DNA from: Cornus controversa
Taxonomy: Eukaryota > Streptophyta > Magnoliopsida > Cornales > Cornaceae
DNA length: 64,000 bases
Direction: 5' to 3'
Assembly: GCA_026545225.1 (NCBI GenBank)
Contig: CM048845.1
Coordinates: 56,892,033-56,956,032 of the forward strand
The notes under the pieces are model-generated. The model was not told where the DNA came from. It saw only the letters and a list, made by a program, of their open reading frames with translations, and did not search any database. The first letter of the stretch is position 1, and each line of letters opens with the position of its first letter. Shown here piece by piece: positions 55,948-64,000 of this stretch. The position numbers and the translations under genes were made by a program.

Positions 55948-56357
55948 GAAAAGAATCACATTCATTTGATATTTATAATATCTTGAGTGCAAAATGACCA
56001 AAATGCCCCGGGGCCACTTAATGTACTCTCCCGACCTCCGTTTTCGATTTCAAAAGCACTAATGGCTCTGAAATCACTTCATTAACTCTTTAAACATTTC
56101 ATTTGGTTTAAAAATTGATAATAATTATTTTTCAAAAAAAAATCAGATTCCTGAACCCACCTGACCCGTGTTCCGGGCCCCGCCGACCCAAAATTCTCAA
56201 ATTTCACCAAATGTTTAGAAAACGTCTCAAAACCTTTAAACATATTCCCAAACATGTTTACCATATCCAAAACATCCATAACATCATTTAAAACTCATTT
56301 ATGATGAAAATGATTAATAAAAAAAAAAATCAATCAAAATTGGACCCAGTCTCTACA
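55948..56357 (-). repeat. T2 solo LTR, second part
   Basis: On the minus strand it opens TGTAGAGACTGGGTCC and contains GGTCGGCGGGGCCCGGAACA and GGGGCATTTTGGTCATTTTG, blocks shared with T1 LTRs (18073 and 18247). T2 therefore belongs to a family related to T1 but inserted in opposite orientation. Confidence 0.8.
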
Positions 56358-57656
56358 TCAAGCAACCAACCACTTCTCTTCTCTCTCCCGTCTTCATCTT
56401 TTATCTCTTTCTCTTTGATTTGGAGCCCTTAAGGTGTGATTTGTGAAGTATCAAAGAAAGACCGGTTGTTCTACATGGTGAGGGCTTCACTTTGTTCGAT
56501 TCAAAGTCAGTTTTAGGTGATTTGGACTCGGTGAAGTTCAGGACTTTTATTTGAAAACTCTTCTAAATTGTGGTAGGGGTGTCTAACCCACAATTTTTGG
56601 GATTGTGTGAGTATGTTAGATGCCAAGGGTATGCCACATGATACCTTTTATATGTTTTCTTGTCCTTCTATTTGGTATTCATGAGACTTTAGGAAGTGTG
56701 CTTTAGGCATTTCTACTGAGTACGCAAGAGATCAACCCTTTCTTTATAAACATTTCAGCTACCAGCAAGGAAGTGGGGAGGAGTCCCACCAACCTTAAGT
56801 TGGGTTTGGAGCATAGGTGACCTTTTTGGTGGTTTTCTTGTAAATGCATGTCAAAATGTGGACTTAGTACATTGTTATATGTAATGACGTACATTTGGAA
56901 ATTTTATGCATATTGGCAATTATGCCTTAAATAAACGTAATTGGATCAATGAAATACATGTATAAAAACCTTTTGTTATGTCCTTATATATGAAATGATG
57001 GTTTTGAGTTTAATTATGTTTCAATGATGTCTAGGTGAATCTATAAATGTGTGGAGTGGAATAAATGGATGCAAGTTGGTAAGGCATGAAATGAAGGTTT
57101 TTGCCTCAGACATTACGATGGATTGTAACCTGCATTACAATTGATCGTAACCATGCGATGGGTTGTAATCTGGAATATGATGGATCATAAAATTAAGGAA
57201 ATTGAAGTGTTGTTTGTCAATTATTCCAGTCCATTACGATACTTGGTATAATGGATTCACAATTGATCATACATTTACGATTGATCGTAATAACTAATAC
57301 GATCAATCGTATTACCCTGTAGTTGAATGAGTTGGAATTCATGGAATGTCCTCATCTAAAGAGCGAGCCCATTGGCTTGTGTGAGTTAAGTTATATGTAT
57401 GCTTCCGTATGTGAGTATGATATTGTACGATTGGGTATAGAATCCTAGTGTTCTGGGTTATAACTTAGGATGAAATGGTTAAGCTTCTGTATGTTTAATC
57501 TTGATGGTCCAAATTGGAACCGGGATGTAATAGATTGGTACCAGAATGGTAATTGGGGGTCATGGAGCGATGACCATATGATAAATGTAGCATCTCACCT
57601 CTGGAGTACGGGCTTGGACTAGGGAATCCCGATAGCTCGGATTTTGGGGTATGACA
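56358..57656 (+). repeat. T1 3' LTR, second part
   Basis: It resumes with AAGCAACCAACCACTTCTC and matches T1 5' LTR from about 8527 on, with a gap near 56625 where about 0.58 kb is missing. Palindromes of the ACGATTGATCGT type lie at 57110-57320. It ends GGGGTATGACA, followed by TGTGT. Confidence 0.88.
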
Positions 57657-57661
57657 TGTGT

Positions 57662-58044
57662 GATCATTCATTCTAAAAATGAACACTACAATCAATCACA
57701 CACTCACTTTTTAAAAAAAATCATGAGCATGTCCATTTTCGATAACATGGCACTTTAGTTGTCATGCCGAAATTTTTACTTGCATGACTATTGTAAAGTT
57801 ATCATACCTTTGCACCAACCTCTAAGCCGTTACTCCAAATGTAGTGCGCAGGTGGTTCGGAGGCATTTCAAAGTCATGTATTTTTCAAAATACATATCAA
57901 GCACCCCCGCATTAAACTCTGATCTAATTATCTTAGACCATTACACTACCAAAATTAGGTTATAAACCTAGGCACTAAAAAACCCAAAATCTTTTTTTCT
58001 AAGTCGTTATTCTGCTCAAATTAGGTCGTAAACCTAGGCTTCAA
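57662..58044. other. AT-rich flank with a duplicated TTAGGT..AAACCTA motif
   Basis: No gene was seen. CAAAATTAGGTTATAAACCTAGG (57949) and CAAATTAGGTCGTAAACCTAGG (58017) are two copies of a palindromic motif. A similar AATAGGTTTA...TAAACCTATT lies at about 8049-8076, on the other side of T1. The tract may be the rest of the LTR that T1 entered. Confidence 0.4.
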
Positions 58045-58490
58045 TAAAATGGTCATTTTCATCTCAAAATGCCATTTTCGTAAAAACGACCATTTTCATC
58101 TTCTTAAAACACCACTTTTGTAAAAGTGGTCATTTTTCAATTCAAAAGCCCTATTTTCATAAATATAGTGAATGTTTATCTCAAAACGTTGTTTTTATAA
58201 AAATGACAATATTTAACTCCTCAAAACACCTCTTTTGTAAAAGTGGTTCAACTCAAAAGTCCCCTTTTTGTAAAAATGGTCAATTTTCATCTCAAAACGC
58301 TATTTTCTTAAAAATGACCATTTTCAACTCCTCAAAACACGATTTTCGTAAAAACGTTCATTTTTAACTTCAAAAACAAGATTTTTGTAAAAAAAAAAAC
58401 ACCCCATTTTCATCCCAAAACTTCGTTTTTGTAAAAATGTTCATTTTCAGCTTCGAAACATAATCTCGTAAAAAAATCATCCCATTTTGA
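58045..58490. repeat. Degenerate tandem array of about 38-45 bp hairpin-like units
   Basis: Around ten units follow the pattern CTCAAAACGC-TATTTTCGTAAAAACG-ACCATTTTCA with substitutions and small gaps. Each unit holds an inverted repeat of the kind CGTTTTTGTAAAAACG. No coding frame spans it. It resembles tandem arrays inside large plant LTRs (inference). Confidence 0.75.
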
Positions 58491-59714
58491 TCAAATCCCT
58501 AACCTAGTTATAGGATCATGCGATGGAACGATATGCAACATGAGAAATATGTATGTGTATTTAAAATTTAATCATTATTTACTCATTTCTAATTCAATTG
58601 CAAAGCAATGATTTATTCAAACAATTCTCGAATTGAAATTTAATTACACTTGAATTTCAAAGTTTATCTAGACAGTGGATTTGAAATTGAATTCATGGAA
58701 TTGCAATTCAATGAAATTTCAATTCAATGAAACCAAACGCACCATAAGCTTGTATTGGATTGTGCCATGTCATGTCAGATTTTGCCATCCATATATACAA
58801 GAGAGGCCCCCATCCTTCACTTGTTGGATATCTACTCTTTTGTCCTTTTTAACTTAAAAAAGGGCAATTGTAACTATCTGCAAGATCATGATGAGAGACA
58901 AATCACTGAAGAGGATTCTAGTTTTATATATAAATGTAACCATTGTTATTATTCTAAACTTTCATTTTACTACACCAAGTAATTTTGTTTAACTTTTAAG
59001 TGTATCATATAATAAATGGTTAAATTTTTCATGGATTCTTTTTCAATAGAATTAGATGTACATATGAGTTAACAACTAGTTCAAATAGAAATCTTATAAA
59101 AAATAATGACAAACAGGAGAAAATTATGTAAACACTTACTCGAAATCTCACAGGAAGACAATTTTTTCTTCTCCACAATAAATCTGATCTATGCATAATA
59201 TCATGAAAAATGGATACAAATTTTTTACTACTACTTAATATCGGCAATAGGTCTGGAAAAGTATTGTAAATGGAAATCTACAAAAATTCTAAAAAAAACA
59301 ATAAAAATGAATAATTATTAATAATATATATTTTTAATTATCAAGGGTGAATTCAAATCGATGCATGTTTTGAATTTTCTTATAAACTCACCCTGCACCA
59401 ATTATCACACACTCAACCCATTTCTAACTCTATGGGATAACTTATTTTCCACATAGTAATCACCACATCTACATATATTATTAATGAGTGGAACTGCGAC
59501 CTTGTTAGAACTCAAATTAGTTGTCACATTGTACCATTATAAAATGAAATAATTTTTTATAAAATAAGGAAAGTGAGAAGTTAAAAAAGTTTTATTACCT
59601 TTTTACACTAATATGTAATAGTGTGAGGATTTAAGTCATAGAGAGCGAGAAAGCAATGGATTTTATATCACACTGATAGAGTGGTGAAATGTGAGAGCGC
59701 GCATGAAGCGGAAG
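58491..59714. other. AT-rich spacer, possible MITE fragment
   Basis: At 58580-58745 alternating GAATTGAAATT and AATTTCAATTC motifs end in CCAAACGCACC, a phrase common at MITE ends (memory), but no matching second end was found. The rest is AT-rich with no recognisable gene or RNA. Confidence 0.35.
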
Positions 59715-60770
59715 CGGAGTCGGCTGGAGCCTTAGGCTACTTAAGTGGTCGTCTAAGGCCCCAACCAATAAAAGGTCCCCAAAATTTTTTTGTTTCTTTA
59801 TATTATTAGATTTTATAATATTATTAGACTTTCTAAAATTTTTATTTCCTTATATTATTAGATTCCAACCAATAGTAAAGATTTAATAGTGATCCCAAAT
59901 AATTTAATTTATTCTAAAACTCGTAATTTCTATCTTAATCTCAGCACCTCCCTCTTTTTTTCTCTCTCCTTAATCCAACTTTTTTTCCCTCATTACACCA
60001 GCTATATGAATTATTGAATATATATCTAACTAATAATTGTGGAAATTTGGGAATTATAAAAAAATGTATCTTCTCCTATTAATTTTATCTTTTTTTTCTC
60101 TTATTCCTTGCATTTTTTCCTCCTCTCATTACAACGTTTATTTTTTCTATCCTTCTGTCATAATTTCATTACAAGTTATTTCTTCAATTAATAGTAGATT
60201 TGAACAATTCAAAATATATGAAGATATTTTTGGTTTTTTGTTGAATTTTAAAAGTTAAAATCATTAGATGATAATACTTTGAGAAAATATTGTCTTAATT
60301 TAGAATTCTTTCTAAAACATGATGAGTCTTGTGATATTGGTGGTTTAAATTTATGTTCAAAATTAAAAGTTTTAAAAGAAATTTTACAAATAAAAACAAA
60401 TACTCCAATTGAAATGTTAAATTACATAAAAAGACTAGATTCTTTTCTACATACATGCATTGCTTACATAATATTATTGACAAGACCTGCATAAAGGAGT
60501 TTTTCAATGTAAAAATTAATAAAATAATATATAATATCAACTATGTCACAAGAAAGATTAAATGGACTCGTTATATTATCTATTAAAAAAAAAATTTAAC
60601 AAAACATGAATACAAGAATCTAATTAGTAACTTTGCATCTCAAAAAGTAAGAAATTAATTTTTAAATAAATATTATTAATTATTATTTTATAAGAATATA
60701 TTACAAATTAAAATGTCATTTTTGTATTTTTTGCCTAATTAAGGTCTCAAATTATATTGAACCGTCCCGA
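59715..60770 (+). mobile_element. Internally deleted hAT-like transposon
   Basis: The left part (CGGCTGGAGCCTTAGGC, CTAAGGCCCCAACCAATAAA, 59721-59775) and the right part (CTAATTAAGGTCTCAAATT, TTGAACCGTCCCGA, 60735-60770) look like decayed ends of the plant hAT elements that carry a ZMYM1-like transposase; this is from memory. Between them only the 3' end of the transposase remains. No target duplication could be recognised, so the limits are approximate. Confidence 0.5.
60130..60660 (+). pseudogene. hAT transposase C-terminal remnant (ZMYM1-like, hATC dimerisation)
   Basis: SRFEQFKIYEDIFGFLLNF (about 60191-60247) is followed by a stop and frameshift and then RKYCLNLEFFLKHDESCDIGG (60282 on). 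LKVLKEILQIKTNTPIEMLNYIKRLDSF comes next, ending at 60491. Further on, STMSQERLNGLVILSIK (about 60540-60590) and LISNFASQKVRN-like sequence match the hAT dimerisation block. Only the last third of the family protein is present, broken by several stops. Confidence 0.72.
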
Positions 60771-61154
60771 ATAGAATAGCAGCACCCATTTACAAGAATT
60801 ATGTGACTTAGGTGAGAAATATGTGTTTGAGCAAATTTACTTTCTACACAAAAAAAAATCCCACAGTAACAAAGTGACTGAAATTTTATAAATCCCAATA
60901 TTTACTATTAGACTGTATAAAATAGGACAATATCCACATTAAGTAGACAACTCAAAACCCACACTTTATAGATGTGAAGTAGAAACTTTGATGATGTCTT
61001 TGGACGCATAATTGAAAGGAAAATTATATTTTCGACAGAAGAATACTTGCAATTAAGTACTGTGACTGATTAAGGGCTTTTCGGATGTATTTATGTAAGT
61101 TTTAAAAGATATATTTAAAGACTTAGAATAAGTCAAATAGTGAGTTGCTGAGAA
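60771..61154. other. AT-rich spacer
   Basis: No gene, RNA or element end was seen. Confidence 0.5.
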
Positions 61155-61217
61155 GAGTCTTGTCGCCATTTGTATCACCAGTCAAATTGAAGACAGCATA
61201 CAGTGAAATTGAAGACA

Positions 61218-61261
<44 letters not shown>

Positions 61262-61324
61262 TGTCTTCAATTTCACTGTATGCTGTCTTCAATTTGACTG
61301 GTGATACAAATGGCGACAAGACTC
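61155..61324. repeat. Perfect 170-bp palindrome with a (TA)19 centre
   Basis: The left arm (61155-61220) and right arm (61259-61324) are exact reverse complements over 66 bp, separated by 38 bp of TA, itself palindromic. Each arm holds two direct copies of AAATTGAAGACAGCATA, 5-6 bp apart. Symmetry ends sharply at both sides. Confidence 0.95.
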
Positions 61325-61487
61325 ATATATATGTTATTTAAGCATTTAGTTTGAATCTTTTTAAAAGAATAACGACCTAACGGTTAAAAATATTTAAAAA
61401 TTTAATTTTATGATTTAAAATATTTATATTTATATACAGTCTAAAATAATTTTATATATTTTTTTTTATAGTGCGGCACCCTAATGT

Positions 61488-61538
<51 letters not shown>
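61488..61538. repeat. (TA)n microsatellite
   Basis: About 25 TA units follow GTGCGGCACCCTAATGTGAC. A similar GTGCGGCACCCTTGTGTGTC plus TA run lies at 62719-62763, beyond the MULE-like MITE. Confidence 0.9.
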
Positions 61539-61539
<1 letters not shown>

Positions 61540-61555
61540 CATTATATTTTTTCTG

Positions 61556-62710
61556 GGGAGCTGATATTGGCACTCCACCAATATCCTCTAGCACTCCACT
61601 CCTATATTTTTATAAAGTAAAATTACAAAAGTGGTCATATGTTATACCATTTTAGATTTTTATATTTTTAGTACCCTAATTGCCCTTCTAATTCATGACT
61701 CAATTTTAATTTTATTTTATTTTTCTTAAGAAAAAAAATTTTCAACTTTTTTACTTTAGGTTTACAATATAACAATCCATTTATTACTACCCAAATACTA
61801 TAATTTAGACGTTTTTCAATTCAAACTTGTTGTTAGTGTCCTTATCCTATATAACTCAAAGAATCCAAAATTTGAAATATTCTAATTTTACTTACCAAAC
61901 ATGTAATTTATTTTCCATGTGTCTTATTTATAAAATAACATAAATTAAAATTTTGAAACATACCATCAATTTGTGAACAAACAAAATAGAAAGGAAGGAG
62001 GAGAAAATAAAAAGCAAATGAAGAAAAATATCATATTAATTTATTTATTTTTATCTTTTGAAATTTTGGTGCAAAGGCTCCTTAGTTAAATTAAGACAAC
62101 TATAATTGAAAAAATATTTTATAGAGTCATGTTTTTCTCTTTTCATCTTTTAATTTCTAAAAGTTCTCTATTAAAATAAAAAAGATTTCCTTCGTTTTCT
62201 TAAAGAACTATATATCATAATTTTTATTCAAGTGAAATTAAACTTTCTTTTGATTTTAAATATAATTAAATTTTTTTCAAATAGGTTTTATTCATTGATA
62301 TAATGTTTGTTTCCAACTCAAATACATTTTTAATATTTCTTTAGGTAATCTATTATTAACAACTTCTTCCCAACTTATCTAATCATGTAACTTTTATTAT
62401 CTGAATCAAATACATTTGATGATACTCTCTAAATCATTATATTGAATCCTAAAATTTTTTACTTCTAAAATAAATATTGATAAATTGATTCAACATGAAA
62501 AAATAATATTTTTAAAATCAACGAAGACATATTTTCACACCAAAAAAGAACGTGAGAGAGAAGTTGTAATTTGGAGTTAAGAATTCTAACATTATCAAAT
62601 AAGGGCAATTAGGGTATTAAAAATATAAGAATCAATATTGTACAATAGAGAGATACCTTTGTAATTGTACTTTACAAAAAAGTAAAAGTGGAGTGCCAAT
62701 ATCAGCTCCC
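61556..62710. mobile_element. MULE-like MITE with long terminal inverted repeats
   Basis: Ends read GGGAGCTGATATTGGCACTC and its exact inverse. Similarity continues inward for roughly 120-150 bp, including ACCCTAATTGCCCTT on the left and AAGGGCAATTAGGGT on the right. TTTTTCTG flanks both sides (61548-61555, 62711-62718), an 8-bp duplication, possibly 9 if the neighbouring G is counted. Long inverted repeats favour Mutator-like; an 8-bp duplication would also fit hAT. The 1155-bp interior is very AT-rich and non-coding. Confidence 0.75.
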
Positions 62711-62743
62711 TTTTTCTGGTGCGGCACCCTTGTGTGTCTATAT

Positions 62744-62762
62744 TATATATATATATATATAT
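62744..62762. repeat. Short (TA)n run
   Basis: TATATATATATATATATAT follows GTGCGGCACCCTTGTG. It is 63 bp downstream (in tRNA orientation) of the tRNA-Leu 3' end. Confidence 0.8.
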
Positions 62763-62818
62763 TGTGGACTGTAGAAGGGTTGGAAGCGATCTTCACCCTA
62801 TTTATAAAAATTCAAAGG

Positions 62819-62822
62819 AAAA
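62819..62822 (-). terminator. Pol III terminator of the tRNA-Leu gene
   Basis: The minus strand reads TTTT shortly after the tRNA 3' end, the minimal RNA polymerase III stop signal. Confidence 0.7.
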
Positions 62823-62823
62823 G

Positions 62824-62825
<2 letters not shown>

Positions 62826-62905
<80 letters not shown>
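62826..62905 (-). tRNA. tRNA-Leu (anticodon UAG)
   Basis: On the minus strand the gene starts GACAGTTTGGCCGAGTGG and ends ATCCCACAGCTGTCA. The acceptor stem GACAGTT-like/AGCTGTC, D arm, anticodon stem CCAGA/TCTGG with loop TTTAGGC, long variable arm (TCCGAAAGGGC) typical of Leu, and T arm GTGGGTTCAAATCCCAC are all present. Both internal promoter boxes (TGGCCGAGTGG and GGTTCAAATCC) are intact. There is no intron. A TTTT terminator lies 3-7 nt past the 3' end, and A/C-rich CAA motifs (AAACAATA) precede the 5' end, as in plant tRNA genes. It looks functional. Confidence 0.95.
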
Positions 62906-62906
<1 letters not shown>

Positions 62907-63299
62907 ATTGTTTACTTGTTACTCTTTATTTCAAAATACTATATTTAATGTTTATTCTGTTTCATGTAAATATGAGGTTATTGGGACTCAACTGCTTACT
63001 GTGAAATTCAAATACCATGTTAATGGTTAATGACTAAAATGGACAGAAATCTTTTACCAAAAAAAAAAAAAAGAGAGAAATCCAATAAGAAAAAAGAAAA
63101 TAACAACAAAAGAAAATAAAGGAAATAGTCCACGATTCTTGAGATAATAACAACAAAAAGCAAGTTACAAGTAGACTAAAAGCACAACTTTTTCTTGTTC
63201 CTTTCTCCTTTAGTATATATTCCAACTTTTTTATTCCACCATTTTATTTTTTTCTTTTAAGAAGGCTAACATTGAAAACCAGATGATAAAAGAATAGTA
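62906..63299. other. AT-rich spacer
   Basis: It contains an A-rich run (63058-63072) and T-rich tracts. Nothing coding was recognised; the short minus-strand frame here is low complexity. Confidence 0.5.
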
Positions 63300-63590
63300 T
63301 GATATTAGCCCATAAATAATTCTTGACCCCTACAAAACATGTGCTATATATTAAATACCTTAACTATATTGATTATCTTATTTGGTTTGCTATCAACCAA
63401 TCAACTATTCCATCACCGCCGGATGATGCCATATATTTTGAGACAGAAAGAGTACTATTTTTCTAAACCATCTAGTTTTTTGTCTCCTAAATTTACTTAC
63501 TCTCCAAGATTATGTGCCTATATATAGGCATTTATGTATTGTTCATTATAATCAATTCAATACAATCTTCTCTTCTCATTATTTCTAACA
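63300..63590 (+). repeat. Copia-like 5' LTR
   Basis: A 291-bp LTR is proposed from TGATATTAGCCC to TATTTCTAACA. It has a TATA box (CTATATATAGGC, 63519-63530) about 60 bp before its end, followed by TCTTCTCTTCTCATT. It is followed at once by a decayed initiator-Met-type PBS. The start rests on the TG and the ATATTAGCCC phrase common in such LTRs (memory), so it is less sure than the end. The rest of the element lies outside the window. Confidence 0.55.
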
Positions 63591-63604
63591 TTGTAATAGA
63601 GCCT
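63591..63604 (+). other. Primer-binding site of the Copia-like element
   Basis: TTGTAATAGAGCC corresponds to the tRNA-iMet-type PBS TGGTATCAGAGCC with three changes. Confidence 0.6.
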
Positions 63605-64000
63605 ATCAATTTTTGATAGTCTTCATTATTGATCGCATTCACCGCCGGGGATGACACCATCCGCTTCATCCCCGGTAGTCAATTGTAGAAAATAACTTCC
63701 GTCAAATCAATACCTAACCAGTGCCATTACAAAGCTGGCGTAAGAATTGTCTTCTAATTTTTTTTCTCTCATTTACCCTAATTCAAAGATGACTTGAAGC
63801 CCACTATTCTCTTACTTGTGGATTCCATACAAGGACATAGGAGTGAAGATTTGGGAGTGTTTTGAAGCTGAGAAAATCATATTCGTGGTATTCGAATTGT
63901 GTTTGCGAAGATTGAAAAATCTGGTTCGCACTTTTCTGCACAGCTAATTGTGTTGGTCATAACTTCTTTGTTACTAATCGAAACAACTTGATATGAATTC
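63605..64000 (+). other. Copia-like leader region with two hairpins
   Basis: Directly after the PBS, CTATCAA-TTT-TTGATAG (63603-63619) forms a small hairpin. CCGGGGATGA (63645-63654) pairs perfectly with TCATCCCCGG (63666-63675) across an 11-nt loop. No gag frame is yet visible before the window ends. Such leaders carry packaging and dimerisation signals in retroelements (family knowledge); the role here is inferred. Confidence 0.5.

Larger units (their letters stand above)
8092..57656 (+). mobile_element. T1: chromovirus-like Ty3/gypsy element (Tekay/Del type), host of the whole nest
   Basis: The element is bounded by perfect 5-bp target duplications, TGTGT at 8087-8091 and again at 57657-57661. 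Its 5' LTR (8092-11960) and 3' LTR (17931-18324 plus 56358-57656) share long homologous blocks, such as GGGGCATTTTGGTCATTT and CCACTTCTCTTCTCTCT. The internal region holds gag, protease, RT, RNase H, part of integrase and a C-terminal chromodomain-like block, in the Ty3/gypsy order. Every reading frame is broken. About 38 kb of younger insertions split the 3' LTR, and two solo LTRs sit in the 5' LTR and in gag. The LTRs are visibly diverged, so it is the oldest member of the nest. Confidence 0.88.

Noticed and set aside
58580-58745. Complete MITE with CCAAACGCACC end
   Set aside because: Only one possible end was found and no target duplication, so no element was called.
61155-61324. miRNA gene call for the palindrome
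   Set aside because: Perfect pairing and a TA-repeat loop do not fit a typical MIRNA precursor, and there is no expression evidence. It is kept only as a finding.

Overview
The window is a repeat-filled, intergenic stretch of a nuclear plant genome. A flowering plant is suggested by the element families: Athila-like Ty3/gypsy elements with a tRNA-Asp primer-binding site, a chromodomain-bearing Ty3/gypsy element, a plant LINE, and MULE-like and hAT-like DNA elements. The species cannot be named. I found no host protein-coding gene; the only cellular gene seen is a tRNA-Leu(UAG) on the minus strand at 62826-62905.

Layout. 1-5260 holds a decayed LINE (endonuclease, reverse transcriptase and zf-RVT pieces). 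About 5990-6480 is a fossil Myb/SANT-like gene. 6492-8086 is probably an old LTR. 8092-57656 is one nested retrotransposon cluster of about 49.6 kb, bounded by a perfect TGTGT target duplication. After it come a short tandem-repeat tract (58045-58490), an internally deleted hAT-like element (59715-60770), a perfect 170-bp palindrome (61155-61324), a MULE-like MITE (61556-62710), the tRNA gene, and the 5' end of a Copia-like element running off the window.

The nest, outside to inside: T1 (chromovirus-like, + strand) has its 3' LTR split by T2 (a minus-strand solo LTR). T2 is split by A2 (a minus-strand solo LTR, TSD AGAAT). A2 is split by A1 (an Athila-like, + strand element without RT, RNase H or integrase). 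A1 carries B1 (Athila-like with a full but broken gag-pol) in its 5' LTR and B2 (TSD TTCAC, almost identical LTRs, in-frame loss of about 2.8 kb of pol) in its 3' LTR. B1 in turn carries a solo LTR, B3 (TSD ATGCT). Two further solo LTRs sit in T1: a Copia-like one in its 5' LTR and an A-family one (A3, TSD AGGCC) in its gag.

The most notable pattern is in A1, B1 and B2. Each has an extra gene (ORF3) downstream of pol, preceded by the same layout: a family-specific array of short palindromes, a CACGTG box, a TATA-like box (clear in B1 and B2), a 5' leader, and a GTAAG...CAG intron ending just before the ORF. The same palindrome motif recurs in that family's own LTR, upstream of the LTR's TATA-rich stretch in the B family. 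This suggests two matched promoters per element (inference). A hairpin with sequence-varying but pairing stems precedes the polypurine tract in all three elements.
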